From the NCBI GenBank assembly GCA_021613335.1, contig JAJTWR010000422.1, forward strand, positions 62,001-126,000: a stretch of DNA of 64,000 nucleotides. The letters are read 5' to 3'. Every line of letters begins with the position of its first letter. The first letter of the stretch is position 1. This stretch comes from Whitmania pigra (lineage: Eukaryota > Annelida > Clitellata > Hirudinida > Haemopidae). Positions 47,839 through 58,870 of the stretch are shown piece by piece. A program made the position numbers and the translations under genes. Below the pieces are notes generated by a model that was given only the letters and a program-made list of their open reading frames with translations, was not told the DNA's origin and searched no databases.

Positions 47839-50800
47839 ATGCCTTCAACAAATTTTTTTACCTTAATCGGTGTTTATGCGGTGTGGCTGATGGAAAAAAC
47901 GAATTCTTCAACAATTTGTCGCCTTAAAAATATCCTTGGTGCAGAAGGGAAGTATAACGATGTTTTGTTTAAAAGATGCTCGTCCGCAGCAAAATCAGAT
48001 ATAATATTTTTCGGAGGAGACTTACAGGTCTGTTGTGATGAGGTTATGCATATAAACTAGAAGCAAGAGGTTACAACAAGTGCGTCGCTTGATGGTTTAT
48101 GGCAATTCCACCCGTCTTTTTTATGTCTAACATAACATAACATAACAATTATTTATAGTGGTTAAGAAGACCTGGATCTGTGTAATAACCACTCTTTTTA
48201 GTCCTAATATCCGAATTTACTTAAATAAATTTTGAATTTATCTATTGTGTCAGCATGGATGGTTTCCTTATCTAGTTTATTCCATAAGGAAACCACCCTT
48301 GAACTGAAATAATTGTTTTTCAAGTTTCCCGAAGCCTTCCTGTATAATTTACAATCGTGCCCTCTAGTAGAAACACTTTTTGTGGCTTCGAAAAACTGTT
48401 CAGGCAAAAGGCCTTCCCTTCCCGATAAAATTTTGAATGCCTCGATGAGGTCCCCTCTATTTCTTCTCTTTTCCAGAGTCGTTAATTTACATCTATTTAA
48501 TCTTTCCTCGTAACTAAGCTTTCCAAAACCATCTATCATCCTGGTTGCCCTTCTTTGTACTCTTTCCAACATCTCTACATCCTTCCTCAAATGAGGGTTC
48601 CATACTTGCACACAGTACTCAAGGTGTGGCCTTACTAATGCCTTATACAATCTCAGTATTACATCCTTGTTCCTGCTTACTACTGTTCTTTTTATCATTC
48701 CAAGTACTCTGTTTGCTTTTTTAGCAACTTCCATGCACTGTAGAGATGCTTTTCCATTGTTCTGCATTATTACCCCCAGATCTCTTTCCTGATTTGACTG
48801 CTTCAGAATGCTTCCTCCAAATGCATATTCGACTTTCGTGTTTTTGCATCCCATATGCATAATGGAGCATTTGCTTACGTTGAAAAGCATCTGCCAATCT
48901 TCTGCCCATTTGAATAACTTGTTAAGATCTTCCTGAAGTGTATCTACATCTTCTTGCTTGCTGACACTTCTTGCTACTTTAGTGTCGTCAGCAAACTTAG
49001 ATAACTTAGATCTTATGCCATCATCCAGATCATTTATATATATGCAGAACAGTACAGGTCCAAGCACCGATCCTTGTGGGACGCCGCTAAGTACTGGTTG
49101 CCACTCTGAATAAATTCCTCCTATGCCTACCTTCTGTCTCCTATCTGTCAACCAGTTTGTAAACCAATGTAATAGTTTGCCTTCAATCCCACATGCACCG
49201 AGCTTTTTTTGAAGCCTTTGATGGGGCACCTTGTCAAATGCTTTTGCGAAGTCTAGGTACACTACATCTACAGCCTTGTCATGATCAACCCACTCATAAA
49301 TTTCTTCAAAAAACTCAAGTAGGTTGGTAAGACACGATCTGTTCTTAGTAAAACCATGTTGGCTCTTTCCAATCACATCGTTTCTTCCAAAAAAAGTTGA
49401 TACAGCCTCTTTGATCATTCTTTCCATTACCTTGCAAACTATAGAAGTTAAGCTTACTGGCCTGTAGTTGGATGGCAAACCCCTACTTCCCTTTTTGAAT
49501 AGAGGAACTACTATTGCATCTTTCCAATCTCTTGGTATTGTTCCTGAATCAAACGATTTGACAAATAAGATTGCCAATGCTTCTCCTATAGCTGTTCTTG
49601 TCTCATATAGTAGTTTAGGATGTAGGTTGTCTATTCCAGGGCTCTTGTCTACTTTCAAATTTTCCAGTTGCTTAATTACCCCTGTTTTTGAGAAGTTTAC
49701 TGTATCTAACTTTATCTCAATCTGTTGGATTCTCCTTGGCAGATCTGGTATATTCCCTATTGTTTCTTTAGTAAAAACTGAACTGAAGTAGCTATTTAAT
49801 ATATTGGCTGTTTCCTCTACTGAATCAACTGTTTGCCCCTCACTATTTTGTAATGGTCCAATTTTGTCCCTTACTTTTTGTTTACATCTAACGTATCTGA
49901 AAAAGCTCTTGCTATCGCTTTTAACATTCTTTGCTAATTTGTTCTCATATTCTAGTAATGCTTTTTTATTAATTCTGTTTGATGCATTCCTTTGTTTCTG
50001 ATATTTTTGTTTTAAATCCTTAAGCTCTCTTTCCTCTTCCTCTCCAGAATTTATTTTTGTCATTTCTCGTAATTTCTAGCGTTGAGAAACGTTTCTTGAG
50101 GCATTAAATTTTATTCTGACTTCATTTTTTACACAATGAGCCAAGCAATTGTTATTTCTTGTTATAATCCAGCAACAAATTAATCAAATAGGTCAAATGA
50201 AATAGTGTACATTCTTTTCCTTCAACTCCCGAAAATTTTTTCCATGATTTCGAGAAGTCTACACTACTTTTCCGGTTATTCGAATGAAAACACTCGAACT
50301 TGCATTAAAATATTATGTCCTCTTGAAGCTCTTCAATGGAGTTGAAGTCAGGGAATCCAGAAAAATTTTGACCTAGGTCATCTGACCAAATACAACATCT
50401 TTTTAAATTTTTTTGTATCACTTGTCACAACCTTGTGCTTGTGTATATTTGATGCAACTTATTTTAAACATTTGGTAAACTTATTTGACATTTTTTCAGA
50501 ATTACAGGGAATGCATGACAAATGCAAAGTATTCAAAATGGAATCTTGAATATACCGTGGAATTGTTGTCCAAGCGATTTCAGGAAAGTAACATATGGGT
50601 TGTCAAACCATGTGAAATACAAGAAAACACATATAGCATTTACAAAAATTTTGTTTCTTCTGGTGTTTATGGCATTCCATCGCACACGAGTGGTCAAAAG
50701 TCGTGGCATCATCTTAATCTGCTCACCAAGCATTCCTTATTAGCACTCCAGGACTGTGGCAATGGAGGTGATGACTCACATTCCTTGAACCGTCCTTTGT

Positions 50801-51180
50801 CTATTTTGGGTTTCAGTAAAGGATGTGTGGTACTCAACCAACTCATATACGACTTAAAAGATGACATTGATGAGGAGGTGAAGATCTTCATTGACCACGT
50901 CGAAACAATGTACTGGCTCGATGGTGGACATGCAGGAACTTCTAATACTTGGATTACCGACGTTGATGTATTGAGCATCATTCCAAAACTCGACATAAAA
51001 GTGGAAACCCATGTCACGCCTTACCAAGTCAAGGACAAAGCAAGGCCATGGATTGGAAGGGAGTATGAGATATTTGTTAACAGGCTGAAAGATTTGGGAG
51101 TAAAGGTTCACAACCATAAGCACTTCTCAAACAGTCCTAGGTCACTTGACAATCACTTTGCCATATTGGAATTACTTTGA
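47839..51180 (+). CDS. C2orf69 homologue (mitochondrial-associated putative hydrolase)
   Basis: Two coding exons, 47839-48027 and 50500-51180, both phase 0, give 289 residues. The first ends in SDIIFFGGDLQ. The second continues NYRECM...ELLSKRFQESNIWVVKP and contains the serine-hydrolase-like nucleophile elbow GFSKGCVVLNQL, then MYWLDGGHAGTSNTWITD, HVTPYQVKDKARPWIG and a C-terminal DNHFAILELL. Human C2orf69 has the same blocks in the same order. The human protein associates with mitochondria and its loss causes a severe autoinflammatory disorder. An upstream ATG at 47820 is in another frame and soon stops, so 47839 is preferred. The 2.5-kb intron carries a near-intact LINE on the opposite strand. 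Confidence 0.88.
48126..50095 (-). mobile_element. 5'-truncated CR1-like LINE with open reverse transcriptase
   Basis: The 3' end (low coordinate) is a run of (GTTAT)n units at 48126-48146, typical of CR1-clade tails, preceded by the 3' UTR block matched by tails at 43135 and 19128. The 5' end lies near 50095 and lacks the endonuclease, so the insertion is truncated as most LINE copies are. No target duplication could be identified. It sits in reverse orientation in the intron of the C2orf69 homologue. Confidence 0.88.
48204..50063 (-). CDS. CR1-like LINE reverse transcriptase (619 codons, uninterrupted)
   Basis: Open from ATG at 50063 to the stop at 48204 without a frameshift. The RT domain shows DKSPGIDNLHPKLL, PLFKKGSRGLPSNYRPVSLT, the Q-H-G-F block SQHGFTKNRSCLTNLL, VYLDFAKAFDKVPHQRL and the catalytic FADDTK (F in place of the usual Y). 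GVPQGSVLGPVLFCIYINDL is canonical. A C-terminal VRPHLEYCVQVWNP-type region follows. The N-terminal lysine-rich part (ELKDLKQKYQKQRNASNRI) is the linker between endonuclease and RT; the endonuclease is absent. The clean frame implies a young insertion. This is element-encoded, not a host gene. Confidence 0.92.
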   Translation of the reverse strand: MTKINSGEEEERELKDLKQKYQKQRNASNRINKKALLEYENKLAKNVKSDSKSFFRYVRCKQKVRDKIGPLQNSEGQTVDSVEETANILNSYFSSVFTKETIGNIPDLPRRIQQIEIKLDTVNFSKTGVIKQLENLKVDKSPGIDNLHPKLLYETRTAIGEALAILFVKSFDSGTIPRDWKDAIVVPLFKKGSRGLPSNYRPVSLTSIVCKVMERMIKEAVSTFFGRNDVIGKSQHGFTKNRSCLTNLLEFFEEIYEWVDHDKAVDVVYLDFAKAFDKVPHQRLQKKLGACGIEGKLLHWFTNWLTDRRQKVGIGGIYSEWQPVLSGVPQGSVLGPVLFCIYINDLDDGIRSKLSKFADDTKVARSVSKQEDVDTLQEDLNKLFKWAEDWQMLFNVSKCSIMHMGCKNTKVEYAFGGSILKQSNQERDLGVIMQNNGKASLQCMEVAKKANRVLGMIKRTVVSRNKDVILRLYKALVRPHLEYCVQVWNPHLRKDVEMLERVQRRATRMIDGFGKLSYEERLNRCKLTTLEKRRNRGDLIEAFKILSGREGLLPEQFFEATKSVSTRGHDCKLYRKASGNLKNNYFSSRVVSLWNKLDKETIHADTIDKFKIYLSKFGY

Positions 51181-51631
51181 CTAGCAAAACATTTCCTGAA
51201 AGTTTAAATATGCATTTGATTGGAGTGTTGCTGAATTCAGAATATTGCTTCAGAGTTCTATCAAGAGTGGTCAAGTTACTATGTGAAGAATATTTCTCAA
51301 GAAACCTAAATTCTATCCATATTTCCACAGTTCTTGAATTCAATTTTACATCCATTTTCCCTTTAATTAAGTCTGGTTAGTTAGGCTTTGGAATGATCAA
51401 AATCATTCAGGAAAATTGTCTGCAAACTAAAGCAAAACTCATTGCTATCTTCTAGTTCAAGTTATTATCAAATTATTAGTTGTTATTTTGGCTTCATTAA
51501 AGCATGTGATTTCAATTATGATCATTCAGAGGCATGAAGTTGGTTGAGCAAAAAGTTGGTAATTCAAAAGCAGCAGACTTTCAGTCAATTGCATGACATA
51601 AATTTGTGAAAGTAATAGGTTTCAACAAAGC
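51181..51631. other. 3' flank of the C2orf69 homologue
   Basis: AT-rich; probable 3' UTR with no clear further features. Confidence 0.4.
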
Positions 51632-51702
51632 ACCCGCATGGCCTAACGGTTAAGGCTGCGCTTCAGACGGTGGCAGCGCGGATTCAAACCCCGCTGTGGG
51701 AG
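51632..51702 (+). tRNA. tRNA-like sequence, probably a SINE head or tRNA pseudogene
   Basis: ACCCGCA and TGTGGGA form a seven-pair acceptor stem with an A-A mismatch at the end. The D arm GCCT...AGGC with box A (TGGCCTAACGG, 51639-51649) and a T arm with box B (GGATTCAAACC, 51680-51690) are present. The anticodon stem does not fold: GCGCT and GTGGC pair poorly, while an outer GCGC/GCGC pairing would need an oversized loop. No isotype can be assigned. Pol III promoter boxes with a ruined anticodon arm suit a SINE head better than a working tRNA. Confidence 0.5.
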
Positions 51703-52134
51703 CACCGTCCTGATCATCTAGCAACGGACGTTAATAAAACATTATGCTATGGTTTCAACATTATTGTAGTTTATATGCTGGCATTTAATCAAATCCTTTC
51801 TACAGTATTTGCTGGGATTGATTTTAGCAAATTTGGGGTAAAACGTAATGTAATGCAGCGGGAGCAAGTGGCCGAGTGCCACCCCAAGAACTTATGGGCC
51901 AATTTGCTGCATTTTTTAATTTTTAACGTTGACTCAAATCGTGCGAAACAGTGCCGACGCAGCAAACACGTGCAGGTGAGGCACGTTTAAATAATTTATT
52001 TTATTAAGTTTTATTAAGATGATAATCTATAAATTTAATTTAATAGCTTTTATAAATAGTTTATTGACTTTCAGACTGTTTTATTGTCTTTCTATGTGGT
52101 TATTCTATTCTCGTTCACAGTAGTTGTTTACAAT
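51703..52134 (+). other. possible SINE body and 5' region of ZMAT5
   Basis: Directly after the tRNA-like head comes about 280 bp of unique-looking sequence, then AT-rich DNA. An acceptor-like TTCACAG at 52114-52120 precedes the ZMAT5 start, so an untranslated first exon may lie here. Confidence 0.35.
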
Positions 52135-52656
52135 ATGCCCAGGCGACGCTATTACTGCGAATATTGCGACAAGTCATTTTCGGATAACCCGACCAATCGT
52201 AGAAATCATTTAAATGGAGTTCAGCACAAGACTGCCAAAAAAGAACACTATGATTCGTTTTTGGAGCCAGAAGTCTTGTTGACGGAAGATGCTGTCAAAA
52301 AACCGTGCAGAAAATATTTTCAAGATGGTGACTGTAAATTTGGTCGGGCATGTAAATATTCTCACTATACTCGTGAATACAGAGATCACCTGAAGCAGAT
52401 AGTGGCATTAAAACAATGTCAAGCTCGTTTTTCCACCACTTCACAGGAGATAGACGTGCATGAAACAATTCGAAAATGGATCGAGAAGAATGATAGGAAA
52501 CGCTCCAATAAAGATGAATCTTTTAATGGAAGTGAACAATTTCCGGAAATATCAGCAACTCTTCCGAGTATATTTTTATCGTTTACCAATCTGCCTCCAT
52601 CCATTCTTCCTTGTAAGAGTGATGATCTTGAAGATGATGTGGCTACTTGGGGATGA
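52135..52656 (+). CDS. ZMAT5: ZMAT5 / U11-U12 snRNP 20K protein
   Basis: An intronless coding exon of 173 residues. The start is chosen at MPRRRYYCEYCDKSF, because the family begins with this U1C-type C2H2 matrin zinc finger (C-x2-C...H-x5-H: YCEYCDKSFSDN, RRNHLNGVQH). A CCCH finger follows (CRKYFQDGDCKFGRACKYSH), then a variable region and a C-terminal tail ending in WG, as in the human protein (170 residues). It is a component of the minor (U12-type) spliceosome in the nucleus, so this species is expected to have U12 introns. The preceding 17 codons in frame lie before a likely splice acceptor and are probably not translated. Confidence 0.92.
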   Translation: MPRRRYYCEYCDKSFSDNPTNRRNHLNGVQHKTAKKEHYDSFLEPEVLLTEDAVKKPCRKYFQDGDCKFGRACKYSHYTREYRDHLKQIVALKQCQARFSTTSQEIDVHETIRKWIEKNDRKRSNKDESFNGSEQFPEISATLPSIFLSFTNLPPSILPCKSDDLEDDVATWG

Positions 52657-52814
52657 ACTAGTGGGTGCATATTTTGTGAGCCTGCTTTAATTACTTTCGA
52701 ATTCATAAGTGGGTATGATGATTTTTGCACCAAAATCTATTCACTCAAACATTTCAGATATGTTTATAAATTTTAAGTCTTTGACATTGAGATACATTGA
52801 CGTTATAATAAACC

Positions 52815-55050
52815 AGTGATGGGTAAAATCAAGTTTGGAGTGATTTGAAACCAAAATTAAAATCAGGATCACCAGACAAAGAAGGATTTGTTGACCATGA
52901 ATCAGGTACATGCGAGTGATTTTAAGATAAAATCACGTTCATTTGTAGACATATTTAAAAATTCACCAAAATCAAATCACTTCCACAAAAAAGCATCTGA
53001 ACTTTTTCACATCGTACGGGTCCTAAAAAGTCCTAAATTTCTGAAATTTAGTTTTTTGGTACTAAAATGTCCTAAAAAAATGAGGGAGGTCCTAAAAATT
53101 ACAATAAAGCTCTAAAAATAGCAATGTTCTGAGATTTTGTTAGTAACAGCTTTGTCGAAATAGCAATTAGCGGGGAAATCAGTCCATTTGTTCTAGCTGC
53201 ACCCAATTAAGTTTCCTATAATGTTCGTTCACTTGTCTGTATGATTCATTAAATTGTTGTAATAGTGTGATGATATATATTTGCAAATATACAGGATAGT
53301 TCTTAATTTAAAAAAAAGGGAGCAAAGTTTTGATATTTTTTTCAAGGAGCACATGAGCAGTTGTGATGATTATGCATTGATATGGAGGGGCATAGTAAAA
53401 GTTTTGCTAAATTTGAGTCATGGTCAGGCATCTCCTGGAAGAGGTTTCTGTATAAATAAAAGTTTGATTTGTGAAAATCAAAAAGAGATGAGCTTGAATG
53501 CAAGGAGGATGATTAGAGACCTTATCAACAGTGTTGGAGGTGTGGGCAATTTTAAGATTGATTGATCTGTCCTGAGTCATTTTAAAGCATCAAGGCAGAG
53601 GCTTAAATTTTATTTGGAAGCATTACATGAGTGAGAGAGAGACAGGCAGCTGTAACCTCCACACAAAAAACAGATGAAGATGACATGATCGTGCCTAAAA
53701 AGAAGACAAAGACTCTAAAACACGACATGGATATGTTGGACAGAATTTTGAATATTAATGGATGCAAGTGCAAAGCCAGGAACAATGATCTCTTGGTACA
53801 GGCAAACCCCCTGAAGAAAGATAGCTAGGCGAAAACGATAGAAATTGCTTCTTTAGGGAAAGAGTTGATTTTTTATTTGAACAAATTGATGCTATGAACT
53901 TTGATGTGTTACTATCTTGTATTATACTTTTAAATTGAATAATGAATAATTAAAATCTAAATACTGTTATTCTTGTTATTATTGTTGGTCCTAAAAAATG
54001 GAGTAGAAGGTCTTTAAAAGTCCTAAAAAAGTCCTAAATTTTAGTTTTCAAGTTCCTGTATGAATTTTGTTTTCAACATTGTCAATTTTCAATGCATTTA
54101 ATTAACTTTTAAAAGCAAACGTTTCTGAAACATCAAATCATGTAGTCTGTTCCTTCTTGATGTTTTAATAAGTCCTGCCTCACTAAATAACCTCTCCACC
54201 GGAGTTGGTGTTGGCAGCGTTGTATTATAGTGCACAAATATTGTTTGACTAGGCTTGAGAATTCAAGGCTGGAGAAATGACATTCCACATAATAATTCAT
54301 CATTTTAGTGCAGATACTGTTTGCAAGTCAGACTGATCCTCGTAATATCCATATCCTTCATTGTAAAGGAGTATTTCTATATGTTGATCCTGATCAGCTG
54401 GCGCAGAATTCATTTTCAAATCGATTAAACTTTTTTAAAGTAATAATGACAACATTTCTAATACTATTTCCATAAGAATAAAGCAAACTTAAAATCTATA
54501 AGGCCTGTATTTTTAAAAAATGAACTCACTAACCCAATCAGTTTCAAAGAGGCACTTGGTGACTTTTTCACATAACTCAGTAGACACCCATTTCAACTTA
54601 TACATTTCAAATCGAAGTCCAAATCACTTTTAAACCTTGATCCAAATCATTCTGCGAAGCTGACACTAAGGGTTGACAGTAATGGAGATTATCACTGAGC
54701 ATGCGAGTCATCTTCAGCTGCGATTGAATCAATTTTGGCGTCAGCATACCAAGAAAGCAGTCTTTGTCACCCTCTAACTAATCAAGTGGCTCCATCGCCC
54801 TGCAATACTCCTTTAAGAGCTCTAGCTCCACACGAGCAAACTTAGGTAAGTTGATGGCTTCACAGATTGTTTCAAGTTTGTTGTTCAGCTTAAGAAGCTT
54901 TCCTACTGCATGAAACTTTGAATTCTAATGCTTCTGCCCCCAAATCACGTCCATGTTTTTTTTTAGGGTTTTAGTGGTTTTAAACCAATTTTTTTCTTAA
55001 GCACCATTACAAACATTTGTATCTCGTGTCATATTGTCTTCAGTTGCCAA
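52815..55050 (-). mobile_element. hAT transposon remnant interrupted by another element
   Basis: The left end CAGTGATGGGTAAAATCAAG (52815) is hAT-like. On the minus strand, transposase C-terminal text lies at 54080-54230 (TPTPVERLFSEAGLIKTSRR) and more N-terminal text at 54660-54920 (LELLKEYCRAMEPLD, DKDCFLGMLTPKLIQSQLKM, LHYCQPLVSA). The collinear order supports one element split by the insertion at 53015-54060. Stops and frameshifts are frequent. The other terminus could not be located. Confidence 0.65.
53015..54060 (+). mobile_element. nested DNA transposon with TCCTAAA-rich ends
   Basis: The ends are TACGGGTCCTAAAAAGTCC and, in reverse complement, TACAGGAACTTGAAAAC. Both are flanked by repeated GGTCCTAAAA motifs and sit inside the hAT remnant. 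The interior (53281-53565, 53631-53828) reads LLNLSHGQASPGRGFCINKS and ARRMIRDLINSVGGV. I recall this C-terminal pattern from transposon-like proteins of several invertebrates, but I cannot name the superfamily. Broken by stops. Confidence 0.5.
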
Positions 55051-55055
55051 AACCA

Positions 55056-56421
55056 TCAAACACTGTCTTTCTTTGGCTCTTCAGGATGCTGCAAAGTTAA
55101 CTCAGCAGCCCATCTGACTTCAGAAGGACAATGACTAAAGTGAAATTGCTGAAGATCAGGCTTGCAAGGACTACTGAATCTAAGGATGTACTCCCATCTT
55201 GTTGGCTTGGAAGGCTTATCCAATTGGTCCAGAGGGGCTCTAGCATCAGGATTTGATTTCTTGGCAATCTCTGTTGTTTGCTTTGAAATCAGGAAACACC
55301 AGTTCACATTTGAATAATGGTCCAATTATAAAATAAAGGATCAAATTAATATTAATGAAATAACATTAAATAATGTTTTCAAAACAACATCAATTTTTGA
55401 GTTTAAGGTGCCTACAATGCAAACAAGTCTATTAATTTGCAATTAAGTGATATTAGTTTCAGCACCTTGAACAGCACCCTATTGGAAAGTGTGTGATCAT
55501 CACACCACTTTTTTTTTACATTTTATTTTGGGAGTACCCAACATTCCTATAATATATAATTATAAATGATCAACATTCCTATAACACAAAATTATTGTAT
55601 CACCTTGCAACGATTGAGCTAGAACTTATGAATGATCCTGCCTAGTTTTGTGTTTGAAGGAAGTTCATTACTTGATCTCAAAATTGAAGCTTCTCCAAAT
55701 TCCACAAGTTCGCAGACATATTTCTGAAGCTCAAGGTCATCAACTGTATGGGAGGGGTCAACTTGTCTGAACTTCGATAAGTATTGGGCTTTTGCCATTC
55801 TTTCCTCAACAAATGTCAGGCGATGAATGAGGTCCTGAGGAATGAGGTTGATGACGTGAAATAGAAAAATAAAATTGTTTCCGCTTCTATTCTTACTGAA
55901 GAAACACAAATTTTCTAGGAACATCCTCTCAAATAATTGCAATCTACCATTACAATATCCATTCAAGTATTTTCTAAAGAAACTACCCAGTAAAACCACC
56001 CAAATAATTGTCACCTCAAATTTCTTGATCCATTCACTGGAATCATACCCAGGTGCTCCTCCACTTTATTTTGGATTTTGTTGAGGTGAACATTAAAGAA
56101 GGAAAGACAAATCTGAGCTAATGGATTAAAAAGCATAATTAATTTTTAATAGTTTCAGAAAATAGTACATTGATGCTGCATTATACACATTAAACATAAA
56201 ATCTAAATTACATTAATAAACTTTTGCTCACTAAATTAAGTTAAAATTGCTAACTTAACTTATAATAATAATAATCAATTTTATAAAAAAAAATAACATC
56301 CTGATAAGCATAATTAGCTTCGCAAGTCTGGTGACAGTTGAGTGCATCAGCATTGGCATAAATCCAAACACCAGATCAGAAGTTTTCACCAAGGAAAGCC
56401 AGAAGAGAACCTGCAGTTATG
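55056..56421 (-). CDS. possible exons of an unassigned minus-strand gene
   Basis: Four stretches look coding on the minus strand. At about 56421-56330: LFWLSLVKTSDLVFGFMPML, amphipathic. At about 56126-56060: QICLSFFNVHLNKIQNKVEE, bounded by TTAG and a GTATGA donor. At about 55845-55625: DLIHRLTFVEERMAKAQYLS and ELQKYVCELVEFGEASILRS. At about 55300-55060: DARAPLDQLDKPSKPTRWEY and CKPDLQQFHFSHCPSEVRW, ending in a stop. Composition is protein-like rather than transposon-like and acceptors are present. However, the phases between consecutive stretches do not all agree, so the gene may be decayed or partly misread. I do not recognise the family. Confidence 0.35.
55326..55620. other. intron or spacer
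   Basis: AT-rich, nothing recognisable. Confidence 0.35.
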
Positions 56422-56849
56422 ATTGGTTATCTTAGTCGCCATCTAATCACTAATGAATGTAATCATTTACTGTAAATAAAGTTTCAGGCCACTGCCATTC
56501 CCCTCCAACTGCTTTTGTGAAATAATAAATAAGCCAAATTTGTCAATCACCATCATTTGTTGCTGTCACTATACATCAGCCAATGTCATTATTTTAATAA
56601 AATGTCATTATTGCAAACACCATAAATATTAATTAATTAATATAAGTAAATATTTATGACATGCCGTTATAATAGCCCGGTCAAAATAGTCATGTCAAAA
56701 CAGCTCAATAAAATTTATTGTAAATTAAATAAAAAGAAGTTAAATTGTGAGATTGGGAGCAATTCCGCATGGTTAATTGAGAGATTCTGTGTTGAACAAG
56801 AGTATGAAGACATGAAAGTAAACGTCTTTGTATTTAACCTTCGATAAGC

Positions 56850-57650
56850 AATATTAAATCGCAACTCCAAATCATATCCATCATTGTACATATTAGAACA
56901 GGAACTCAGGGAAGGAACAAAAGAAATTAGGCGATCGTTTCCCAGATCATCGAACATATGCTCTATACAACCGGATACACCTGGAATGCTTCCCTTTTGG
57001 ACTGAAATGTCCATGTGCTGATTAGACAGAACAAACTCCGTGAGCCTCGATGCCATGAAAGAGAAAATATTTTCCCTTCTACATTCAACAGCGATGTTGG
57101 TCTGAATTGACTCAGACCATTGGAGTCTTTCTCCTTTGGAATGTAGACGTCCTCTGCCCTTTTCTACTCATCGACCGCGGCCAACGACCACGCTCTCTGA
57201 ATGAGGGAATACAGCAGGTATAGTGTCTTGGGACATCTTTTGTACAGGAGATAGGGAACTCCTTTGGGCCCTGGCGCTGATCGGTTTCTCGCTTTCCTCA
57301 CAACTCCTCTCACCTCCTCGAACGAAGCAGCCGCCAAGCAAAAGGGACTGGTCGGTTGAGGCGCCGCCGGAATGTCAGGCCTTTCCTGTAGAGACTCATG
57401 GCGGAGGGCATCACTATATGTTTTGAGTAAGTGTTCCTCCAACTTGTCTTTCTCTACAGAAAGTTCTCCAGATTTCGGAGGGTCTGGTAGCGATCCCCGC
57501 ATCTGTACTGATCGCTAAAAAAGCTTTTCATAGCTCTCCTTCTCTCGTACTTCCTCTGTCTCCCTCTTTTAAGCGCGGCGCAAGTCCCTCACTCGTCTCT
57601 TCACGTCCTCTGAGAGTCCTTCTCTCTCGCCACTTTCGAAGCGCTTTCTT
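56850..57650 (-). mobile_element. non-LTR retrotransposon fragment (RT N-terminal part)
   Basis: Minus-strand text reads NRSAPGPKGVPYLLYKRCP (57260), then SQFRPTSLLNVEGKIFSF (57060-57110), then RLTEFVLSNQHMDISVQKGS followed by IPGVSGCIEH (56950-57050). These are the successive blocks of a LINE RT of the 'APGPNGVPYxVYKRCP' type, a different lineage from the CR1-like copy at 48 kb. Frames shift between blocks and the catalytic DD block is absent. It interrupts the hAT remnant that continues at 57660. Confidence 0.75.
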
Positions 57651-57659
57651 TTCGCCTTT

Positions 57660-58500
57660 CAGGCGTTCGAGAACAGTTTCCAATACTAACTACTTTTATA
57701 AGGCTCTCAAATGTCTCCAAGAATTTGATAAGTCCCTTGATCAGATCAAATTTTATCGAACTTAAACACGGTTCTATATTGCCTGATTTTTGCAGGCACT
57801 CATTTATAGCATCTTTTAAATCCATGATACTCTGTAGTATAAACGAAGCACTATTCCAACGCATAACATAATGCTGCTTAAGTGTTTTGTGTCCTTACAA
57901 CCGAGATGAGGAGACAGAATTAGATAAATGGACTGCCGTTTCTCCTACAACAACATCAAAGCTTTCAGTCTCTGTTTCACCATCACTTCGGGTATGCAGA
58001 TTAGCCGATTGGATTACGTGCTTGCTTACGGCGGTAATGGCAACAGTCGTAATGTGTTGTGTTTCAAACCCAGCATGCTCTGCCGCAAGCGGCCATGGGA
58101 ATAGGCGCTGTATAAATGTAGTTACACTATCACTGAAAAAGTTTACTAGATTGTTGTCTAATGTTAATAATTATTGTGCCTGCTCATTTTTAATACATGC
58201 GTTCCATAGTCACAATATCCTCTTCCCGAGATTTCTCTTCTTGCATCCTTTGAAATGAAGTGTTGTAACAATGGATTTAAACTTTCTGATCAAAGCTGAT
58301 ATTGTTGGGACTTTATCCATATCATCTGTGGTAAGAAGTAAGTGTAAACTATGTGCAATACAATGTTGAAAGCTATCAACTTTTAAAATTGCTGATGCCT
58401 TTTTGAGATTAGAAGCCCCATCACGAGTAATAAACATAACAGGATAACCTTTGGTAGGAACTGCACGAACAGGGTCACTGCTGTGAGTGCTGTCAGCAGA
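57660..58500 (-). mobile_element. hAT transposase remnant
   Basis: Minus-strand blocks: GYPVMFITRDGASNLKKASA with FQHCIAHSLHLLL (58470-58340), the RNase H-like D...H section of hAT transposases. Further on comes RWNSASFILQSIMDLKDAIN (57857-57800) and LIKFLETFESLIKVVS. There are frameshifts between blocks. The downstream part is displaced by the LINE fragment at 56850-57650. Termini not found. Confidence 0.7.
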
Positions 58501-58870
58501 AGCATGAAGCGTACGAGGGCACGAAAACGAAGATTCAGAATAAGAATTTAAGAAAGAAACACAAAAAAATATTCTGCATCTTAAAATCCATACCACTAAA
58601 TAAGTTATTTTCGATTCAAAAATTTGTTCATTATTAAATGTTAAAAAACATTTTAAAACATGTAAAACATTGATATTTTCACCAAAGTTACCAGCATACA
58701 TAAAGTGCATTGCATAAACTGAGCTGAGCGTGGGGTTTCTTCCTGCCCATTAAATAATTTTTATTACAGGAATCACAAAAGCTGATTGTTATAATAAGGC
58801 TCTATACAAATGGTCCAATTTCCAAACTCTCCTATGTAATATAAGTACTGTAAGTTTACGTTATTATAGA

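Noticed and set aside
50485..50499. Start of the C2orf69 homologue at the ATG at 50485
   Set aside because: This ATG lies in the intron before the acceptor TTTTTTCAG; the upstream exon ending in FFGGDLQ is the family's N-terminal part.
51632..51702. Functional tRNA gene
   Set aside because: Anticodon stem does not pair and the acceptor stem has a terminal mismatch.
52084..52134. In-frame N-terminal extension of ZMAT5
   Set aside because: It is hydrophobic, lies before a probable splice acceptor, and the family begins at the zinc finger.
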